From the NCBI RefSeq assembly GCF_963977235.1, contig NZ_CAXBOD010000020.1, positions 4,167 through 68,166 on the forward strand: DNA of 64,000 nucleotides, in the 5' to 3' direction. Each line of letters opens with the position of its first letter. Positions within the stretch are counted from its first letter, which is position 1. The DNA is from Albimonas sp963977235. GTDB lineage: Bacteria; Pseudomonadota; Alphaproteobacteria; Rhodobacterales; Rhodobacteraceae. Below the pieces are notes generated by a model. The model had not been told where the DNA came from. It saw nothing but the letters and a program-made list of their open reading frames with translations, and did no database searches. Shown piece after piece: positions 58,224 to 64,000 of this stretch. Position numbers and translations under genes: made by a program.

Positions 58224-60052
58224 ATGCCCATAGCGTATTGGAAGCGAGCATTGCCCACGCCGGGCGGCTACGGACGCGTCTACAGCCCCTCCATCGCCGC
58301 GTTGCCGGATGGAGGAACCGCCGTCGCCTACATCTGGAGAAACGAGGACGGCAATTCTGAGACGGTCATCGACGTCTATGACGTCTTCGGCCGGTTGGAG
58401 TCCTGGCTGGACGGGCTTTCGGGCAGCGTCAACATCCGCGATGTGGAGTTGTTCGGCCTCGCCGACAGCGGCTTCGGACTCGTCCAGGAGTGGAGCAGCT
58501 ACCACTCCACCGCTCCATCCAGGCGCAGCTCGCCATCCTGGGGCCGGATGGCTATTCGGTGCGCAATGACCCTGACAACATCAACTATCGGGCCACGGGC
58601 GGAGGCACCCCTCTGATACCCAAAGCCGCCTCGTCGGAAGCCGAAGGCGTCGCAGCGCTGGGTGAAGACGGGCGCACGCTGATGGCGTCGTGGTGGCAGT
58701 TCACCAGTCGCGGCGTCGTCCACAGGAACACGCATGCCGACATCTATGACGTGTCGGATCCCTCGCTGCACATCGAGGTTTCGCTGATGGCCGACGTGCT
58801 CGACGCCATCTTCACGCCCACGGACGTGGCGCCGCTTGCAGGCGGGGGGTGGATCGTCGGCGGCATGGCCAACTCCCACGACCTCAATCGGTCCGCCCCC
58901 GCCCATGTGCGGATCACCTCCGACGGCGAGGTCTCGGCGCTGACCTGGGACATGACGAGGACGGGCAACGACTCCGGCACGCAGGTCGTCGGTCTCGCCG
59001 GCGGCGGCTGGGCCTCGGTCCACATCTTCCGGGGCCTCAACGAGCCGGACTGCCGCGTCCTGATGGACGTCTACCGCCCCGACGGGACGCGGGCGAAGAA
59101 CGACGCCGTCGTCGGCGCAACCGGCGGCGAGTGGCCCGGCCCGGAGCGCCCGGACGGCTCCGATGCGCTCGACGCGGTGGCGCTCAAGGACGGGGGCTTC
59201 CTGGTGACGTGGCTCTCCAACAACAAGCAGCGCGTCCTGCTCCAGCGCTTCGACGAGGACGGGGACGCGGTCGGAACGCGCATGACCCTGGCAAAGGGGG
59301 CAAGCTATGACATGCACGCGCCTCGCCTGGAGCTGCTCCAGGACGGGCGCGTCGCGTTCAGCTATCTCGATCGCGGAATAGCCTCGACGTGGGGCGAGGC
59401 CCATGCGGGGATCCTCGACCCCAGAGGCGGCGTCTACGTCGGCGACGGCGGGGCGGATGTGCTGGTGGCCCGCCGTGCGGGCGGCGAACTACGCGGCCAG
59501 GGCGGCGACGACATCTTGGTGGGCCTGGGCGGCAAGGATGTCCTGCGCGGCGGTCGCGGCGACGATGCGGCGTTCGGCGGCGGCGGCCGCGACCGTCTCT
59601 ACGGCGACCAGGGCGACGACCTGTTCTACGGGCAGGGCGGCGCGGATCGCCTCTTCGGCGGCAGCGGCAATGACAGCCTTTTCGGCGGAGGCGGCAACGA
59701 CCGGCTCTTGGGCGGAGGCGGACGCGACCTTCTAGTGGGCGGCGGGGGACGAGACCACCTGTTCGGTGGCGGCGGAAACGACGTGCTCGTCGGCGGCAAG
59801 GGCAACGACCGGACGACCGGCGGCAAGGGGGCCGACGCGTTCCGCTTCAAGCCCGGGGATGGCGACCGGAACGTGATCACCGACTTCGGCGGCCGCGACA
59901 AGATCAAATTCGTCCGAGGCGTGGATGGCTTCCGGGAACTCAAGATCCGCGAGAAGGGCGACGACGTGCATGTCGTCTATGACGGCGGCAAGGTGATCCT
60001 GAAGGGCGTCGAACCGGACGAGATCAAGGCGAACGACTTCATCTTTAGCTAG
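58224..60052 (+). pseudogene. RTX/hemolysin-type calcium-binding protein with a frameshift
   Basis: An N-terminal beta-propeller-like part starts at ATG 58224 (SIAALPDGGTAVAYIWRNEDG) and the rest follows in another frame from about 58495, so one frameshift near 58490-58510 splits it. Together they give about 609 residues. Repeated blades (LAGGGWIVGG, LKDGGFLVTW, LLQDGRVAFSYLD) precede an RTX block (59490-59830) of GGxGxDxLx nonapeptides such as GGGGNDRLLGGGGRDLL. The end FKPGDGDRNVITDFGGRDKIKF is the typical secretion-side module of type I export. No ABC exporter is nearby. Either a pseudogene, a sequencing error, or programmed slippage. Confidence 0.75.
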
Positions 60053-60053
60053 G

Positions 60054-60204
60054 TGTTTGGTCCCAGGTTTTGATGGTGCGATCCTTTCCCCCGAATGGAA
60101 GGAGACTCTATGGGCCAGGTACGTCACGGGAGCGCCACGACCACGCACGCCATCCGAGCGGCGATACAGCAATCGCAAGCTTCGATCTCGGAGTTGAACC
60201 GACC
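60054..60204 (+). mobile_element. IS481-family 5'-end scrap
   Basis: TGTTTGGTCCCAGGTTTTGA at the left end resembles an IS481-type terminal repeat, and at 60111 the start MGQVRHGSATTTHAIRAA followed by IQQSQASISELNR opens an IS481 transposase, which breaks off at 60205 where IS6 sequence begins. Confidence 0.65.
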
Positions 60205-60273
60205 TTGAATTCGGACGAAGACCTCGTCCAGATGCCAGCGGCTGCTGGGCCGTGGGCGTCGCGCCCGGATCCC
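60205..60273 (-). mobile_element. IS6 internal scrap
   Basis: About 65 bp nearly identical to bases 21750-21810 of the IS6 copy upstream (region coding SSRWHLDEVF on the minus strand). Together with 63098-63145 it appears to be a deleted IS6 in which the IS3 below is inserted. Confidence 0.75.
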
Positions 60274-60332
60274 CCGGACTGAACCGCGCCGGGTCTGCCG
60301 GAGGCTTCACTTCCTGAGTAGGATGGAGCCCC

Positions 60333-60659
60333 ATGAGCAAGACGACGAACAGGTTCTCCCCTGAGGTTCGCGATCGAGCGGTTCGCTTGGTTCTGGACAG
60401 CGAAGCGGAGCGCGGCTCCCGCTGGGCCGCGATCGTGGCGATCGCCCCGAAGATCGGCTGCGTGGCGCAGACGCTGAACGAATGGGTCAAGCGGGCGAAG
60501 ATCGACGGCGGCCGCCGCTCAGGCGTCCCGGCCGAGGTGGCCGAGAAGATGAAGGCGCTGGAGCGGGAGAACCGCGAGCTGCGCCAGGCCAACGAGATTC
60601 TGCGCGAAGCCAGCGCCTATTTCGCGCAGGCGGAGCTCGACCGCCGGTCGAAGACATGA
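60333..60659 (+). CDS. IS3-family OrfA (helix-turn-helix, leucine zipper)
   Basis: A 108-residue protein with a helix-turn-helix (FSPEVRDRAVRLVLDSEAERG...WAAIVAIAPKIGCVAQTLNEWVKRA) and a C-terminal coiled zipper (EKMKALERENRELRQANEILREAS), the usual OrfA that binds the IS ends. Its stop overlaps the OrfB start (ATGA, 60656-60659), where many IS3 members use a -1 frameshift. It looks intact. Confidence 0.9.
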   Translation: MSKTTNRFSPEVRDRAVRLVLDSEAERGSRWAAIVAIAPKIGCVAQTLNEWVKRAKIDGGRRSGVPAEVAEKMKALERENRELRQANEILREASAYFAQAELDRRSKT

Positions 60660-61258
60660 TCGCCTTCATCGACGATTATCGGGTGGAGCATGGGGTCGAG
60701 CCGACCTGTCGGATGCTGCCGATCGCCCCTTCCACCCACTACGATCATCTGGCCAAGCGGGCGGAGCCGTCCCGCAGGTCCGATCGGGCGCGGCGGGACG
60801 ATGCCCTGCGCCCGGAGATCCGGCGCGTCTTCGAGGAGACCTTCCGGGTCTACGGCGTGCGCAAGGTCTGGCGGCAGCTGAGGCGCGAAGGCTTCGACGT
60901 CGCCCGCTGCACCGTGGCGCGTCTGATGACGGACCTTGGGCTTCAGGGGGTGATCCGGGGGAAGCCGCTCAGGACCACGGTCCCGGACAAGGCCGCGCCA
61001 TGCCCGCTGGACCGTGTGAACCGCCAGTTCCGGGTTCCGGCCCCGAACATGCTGTGGGTCAGCGACTTCGCCTATGTCGCCACCTGGCAGGGCTTCGTCC
61101 ATGTCGCCTTCGTCGTGGACGCCTTCGCCCGGCGGATCGTGGGATGGCGCGTCAGCCGCACGGCGCACGCGGGCTTCGTGCTGGACGCTCTGGAGCAGGC
61201 CGTCCACCAGAGACGACCTGGCGCGCGGCTGGTTCACCACTCGGACAGGGGATCGCAA

Positions 61259-62716
61259 GGCGGTCTCAACCGGTCGTCGCAACACCAGCAGTTTCGCCCC
61301 GCCTCAGCACCTCGTCCAGCACCTCCGCCGGCGTCCGCCATCCCAGTGAGGCGCGCGGCCTCGAGTTGAGCGCGGCAGCGACCGCCTCGAGTTCCTCCGG
61401 CCCATGAGCGGAGAGGTCCGTGCCCTTCGGGAAGTACTGGCGCAGCAGGCCGTTGGTGTTTTCATTCGTGCCGCGCTGCCATGGGCTGTGAGGATCGCAG
61501 AAGTAGATCGGCAGGCCAGCCAGGATCTTCAACTCGGCGTGCCGCGCCATCTCCGCGCCCTGATCCCAGGCCAGCGACCGGCGGAGCTGCTTCGGAAGCG
61601 TGCCGATGGCGCGCGCGATGGCGTCTCGGACCGCCTCCGCGCCATGACCGGCGGTCGCCGGCCCGGTCTTCGTGCGCGGCTTCTCGCCGTGTCCCTCCAT
61701 CGGCGGCAGGTGCAGCAGTAGCGTGAAGCGTCGTGCGCTCGACCAGCGTCCCGATCGCCGACCGGCGAAGGCCGATGATCAGGTCGCCCTCCCAATGGCC
61801 GGGGACGGCGCGATCCTCCGCCTCCGCCGGCCGCTCGCTGATCATGATCTCGGAGGTGACGAAGGATTTGCCGCGGCCGGCCAGCCGCGACCGCGGAACG
61901 CGCAGAGCCCGGCCCGTCCGCAGGCACGCCGTGAGCTCGCGACGCAGGCCCCCGCGGGACTGAACGTAGAGCGTCTGGTAGATGGCCTCGTGCGAGATGC
62001 GCATCGACGGATCCTCGGGAAAGTCGTGGCGCAGCCTGTGCGAGATCTGCTCCGGGCTCCATGCCCGCGCCCATCTCCTCGGCTGGCGTCGGCCATGGCG
62101 ACGCCCCTTCCATGATGTCGTCGGCCCGTCGAGTGCGGGTCCGCCCGGCGCCGAGATCCTGCCGGCGAGGCGATCTTCGACATAGGTGCGCAGAGCCACG
62201 TTCGTCGACAGCTTCGCGGCCTTGGGCCGTCGAGCAGAGCGGTCGGCATGCCATTGCGCCGTGCTCGCCCTGTATTCCAGGCCGCCGCTCCGGGTCGCGG
62301 CATTGCGCCGGATCTCCCGCGAGATCGTCGAAGGCGCCCGGCCCAGCCGCCTGGCGATGTCGCGCACGCCCAGGCCCATGGCGCGTCCAAGCGCGATCTC
62401 CTCACGCTCGGCGAAGGACAGAAATCGACCTGTCGGCGGCGGCGCCGAAACCGCCAGATGCGTCGGCGCCATGCCGCCGGCCCTCCGGAACCATCGGGCG
62501 CCGACTGCGGACGAAACGCCCGCTGCCGCCGCCGCGGCCTCAGTGGAGACGCCTGTTGCGATGGCTGCCCAGAACGCCGCCAACGCTTCGCGCCGCGCCG
62601 CATCGGGCCGGCCGGGTGAGCATAGCTTCGCGCGCCCTGATTTGTCCGAGCGCCTCTTCCTCGTCGTCATCGCAACCTCCATCAGCAGGATGTTGCGACG
62701 ACCGGTTGAGACCGCC
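61259..62716 (-). mobile_element. IS30-family insertion sequence
   Basis: A 1458-bp element with 26-bp inverted ends that start GGCGGTCTCAACCGGTCGTC (61259) and are mirrored at 62691-62716. The direct repeats CAA at 61256-61258 and 62717-62719 are its target duplication. It lies inside the OrfB gene of the IS3 and carries one transposase gene on the minus strand. Confidence 0.9.
61266..62670 (-). pseudogene. IS30-family transposase, frameshifted
   Basis: The start at ATG 62670 has GGAGG 5 bp ahead (MTTRKRRSDKSG). The N-terminal helix-turn-helix (RFLSFAEREEIALGRAMGLGVRDIARRLGRAPSTISREI) and the Asp of VPGHWEGDLIIG are in one frame; after LVERTT the frame is lost at about 61729, where relatives suggest loss of a GC pair from a GCGC run. 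The rest, with the second Asp (AWDQGAEMARH) and Glu (RGTNENTNGLLRQYFPKG), continues in another frame to 61266. So the element is probably inactive, or the shift is a base-calling error. Confidence 0.85.
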
Positions 62717-63097
62717 CAATATCTGTCCATTCGCTACACCGAGCGCCTGGCGGAGGCGGGCATCGAGCCTTCGGTCGCTCGGCGGGCTTGCGCGGCCCCA
62801 CCGGGGCCACGGTCCCGCCTCGCCGTCGGCGACAGCTACGACAACGCCCTGGCTGAGACGATCAACGGCCTCTTCAAGGCGGAGGTCATCCACCGGCGCG
62901 GGCCGTGGCGCAGCTCCGAGGCCGTGGAGTTCGCCACCCTCGAATGGGTCGACTGGTTCAACAATCGTCGCCTGCTGGAGCCCAAAGGCAACGTGCCGGG
63001 CGCTGAAGCCGAAGCCGCATTCTACGACGCGCTGGAAACGCATGATGTCGCCGCGTAGCTAAAGTACATCAGCCTCCGGCAGACCCGGTGCGGTTCA

Positions 63098-63145
63098 GGG
63101 CCAATCGCATCGCGCTTCGGGCCACCATCCGGTTTACGTGTCAAA
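63098..63145 (-). mobile_element. IS6 terminal scrap
   Basis: Bases match the 5' end of the IS6 at 21244-22054 (CGCATCGCGCTTCGGGCC, then TTTACGTGTCAAA), in the same orientation as the scrap at 60205. It forms the right flank of the IS3. Confidence 0.75.
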
Positions 63146-63630
63146 ACCGCCGCGCCGCTTCCCACCGGCTCCGGCAATCTCGAAAAACCGCGAACCGAAC
63201 CCGCCCGTAGCGTTCCACGCCGAACATCCTCCCGCCTGCGGATCGTCCAACCGATCCGAGGACCTCGCCGTGGCGGGATTTGCCACCGCCCGGGAAGGAC
63301 AATCCCCGCCGCCCAGGTGGCCGAGCATTCCGGCGCCCTTCTCAGGTCTACGGCTTCCATCCTTCGATGGCGCGAGCGCCTCCGAGACGTGATCCGCCTG
63401 CAGTGCACCCGGGTGCAACAGAAAGATCCGGTTCGCCTCTTTAGCGCGGAGGATGCTCTCCCATCTCGCTGAAACCACCCGCCTTCACGAGCAGCACGCG
63501 CGATCCGCACAGAGCAGCACAGAACGCCCCGCTCCTCATGGACCCTCCGGTCCGTGGGACGAGGGCATGCGTGCGCTCGCGTCCCATGAGGAGCTTCCGG
63601 CCGCCTCGGCGGCCAACCTTGGAGGCCGTC
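63146..63630. other. 485-bp stretch without a recognised gene; one long inverted repeat
   Basis: No frame with similarity or good codon pattern is seen. At 63531-63541 GCTCCTCATGG is repeated inverted at 63584-63594 (CCATGAGGAGC), with further partial pairing inside. It lies 37 bp before the methyltransferase start and may be a regulatory or terminator structure. Confidence 0.5.
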
Positions 63631-64000
63631 ATGGCTCGCAACAGTGCTGCTCGCCGTCACCCTGAGACGGACCCGATCGATCCTCGCCGCCTGGCGCCTA
63701 CGCTGGCCATGGAGGAGCGCCCCGTGGGGACGCTCGCGCCCTACGCCAACAACGCGCGCCGGCATTCGGACAAGCAGATCGAGAAGATCGCCGGCTCGAT
63801 CCGCAGCTTCGGTTTCGTGAACCCGATCCTGATCGACGCGCAGGGCGTCGTCGTCGCCGGGCATGGCCGTCTGGAGGCCGCGAAGCGGCTGGGGATGGCG
63901 AGCGTGCCGACGATCCGGCTCGACCACCTGAGCGAGGCCGAGAAACGGGCCTATGTGATCGCCGACAACCGGCTGGCGGAGCTGGCCGACTGGGATCGCG
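63631..64000 (+). CDS. ParB/Sulfiredoxin-like N-terminal domain of a DNA methyltransferase, 3' end outside window
   Basis: The first 123 residues from ATG 63631, with TTGGAGG about 5 bp ahead. The ParB-type nuclease fold is clear: LAPYANNARRHSDKQIEKIAGSIRSFGFVNPILI, VVVAGHGRLEAAKRLGMASVPTIRL and the end YVIADNRLAELADWDR. In this family a methyltransferase domain follows. The window ends inside a codon. The missing part is what begins the window (base 1), in frame: see findings. Confidence 0.9.
   Translation, partial: MARNSAARRHPETDPIDPRRLAPTLAMEERPVGTLAPYANNARRHSDKQIEKIAGSIRSFGFVNPILIDAQGVVVAGHGRLEAAKRLGMASVPTIRLDHLSEAEKRAYVIADNRLAELADWDR

Larger units (their letters stand above)
60656..63058 (+). 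pseudogene. IS3-family OrfB transposase interrupted by IS30
   Basis: The 5' part (60656-61258) encodes the N-terminal region and DDE start: MIAFIDDYRVEHGVEPTCRML, WVSDFAYVATWQGFVHVAFVVDAFARRIVGWR and HHSDRGSQ. The 3' part (62717-63058) resumes with YLSIRYTERLAEAGIEPSV, GDSYDNALAETINGLFKAE (catalytic Glu) and EWVDWFNNRRLLEP. Between SV and GDSYDN relatives have only Gly-Ser; here about 14 extra residues (ARRACAAPPGPRSRLAV) are coded in frame. The transposase is inactive as it stands. Confidence 0.85.
60280..63097 (+). mobile_element. IS3-family element split by an IS30 insertion
   Basis: The ends TGAACCGCGCCGGGTCTGCC (60280) and GGCAGACCCGGTGCGGTTCA (ending 63097) are near-perfect inverted repeats. 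Inside are OrfA (60333-60659) and OrfB from 60656, the latter interrupted at 61259-62716 by an IS30. Removing the IS30 and one copy of the CAA duplication restores the OrfB frame (HHSDRGSQ-YLSIRYTERL). The flanks are IS6 scraps on both sides. Confidence 0.9.

Noticed and set aside
59450..59860. CRISPR-like repeat array
   Set aside because: The short repeats encode GGxGxDxLx nonapeptides in one frame with variable third bases; this is the RTX block.
1..64000. Complete plasmid
   Set aside because: The end-to-start join is suggestive, but there is no replication initiator, partition or transfer gene, so I do not call it a plasmid.

Overview
The window is very GC-rich (roughly 70 percent by eye) and dense in protein genes, with many 4-bp start/stop overlaps. 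TRAP transport, RTX proteins, ParB-methyltransferase/DUF5681 pairs, FixJ/LuxR-type response regulators and a cobalt nitrile-hydratase-type enzyme point to an alphaproteobacterium, most likely of the Rhodobacterales. There is no rRNA, tRNA, CRISPR array or replication gene, so it looks like an accessory chromosomal region (or part of a large replicon) rich in insertion-sequence scars.

Layout. (1) 1-2152: the 3' part of a ParB-linked DNA methyltransferase and a DUF5681 gene, each cut by one in-frame stop, then an IS5-family remnant. (2) 2286-12302: eight co-directional, mostly overlapping genes: HPt protein, BcsB-like protein, GT2 synthase with an N-terminal MshEN-like domain, GT-C-like membrane protein, REC plus degenerate-GGDEF protein, outer-membrane barrel, sensor kinase, and a lone REC. 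This reads as a self-contained exopolysaccharide synthase carrying its own four-step phosphorelay, and is my best candidate for an undescribed system. (3) 12405-13290: decayed IS3. (4) 13326-14687: AhpD-like gene and divergent TetR with tandem operators. (5) 14707-21162: sugar-acid locus (RraA-like, KDG kinase, SDR, GntR, TRAP DctPQM) with the same 23-bp GntR-type box at two promoters. (6) 21244-22410: intact IS6 and an IS256 scrap.

(7) 22481-53093: a long metabolic and stress region. It holds cytochrome c, pyruvate oxidase-type TPP enzyme, enolase-superfamily enzyme, quinol monooxygenase-like protein, two royal-jelly/yellow-type proteins, a three-subunit thiocyanate-hydrolase-like enzyme with an aquaporin-like channel and a Ni/Co permease, many hydrolases, an IorAB-type molybdenum hydroxylase, OsmC fusion, AhpD-like protein, thiolase, MFS pump, Dps and regulators. 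A FixJ-type regulator, a lone REC protein and a FixL/DctB-like kinase lie inside it. A CATACC-type box, palindromic in front of the fixJ-like gene (CATACCCCGGTATG), recurs in most of the divergent promoter regions here and may define their regulon.

(8) 53127-56348: AaeA/AaeX/AaeB-type efflux trio. (9) 56537-63145: IS graveyard: broken flavin monooxygenase, IS6 nested in IS6, a frameshifted RTX gene, IS481 and IS6 scraps, and an IS3 interrupted by an IS30 with a clear 3-bp target duplication. (10) 63631-64000: the N-terminal ParB half of another (or the same) methyltransferase. The last base of the window joins the first base in frame to give a nearly normal ParB-methyltransferase, which raises the question of circularity or a repeated cassette.
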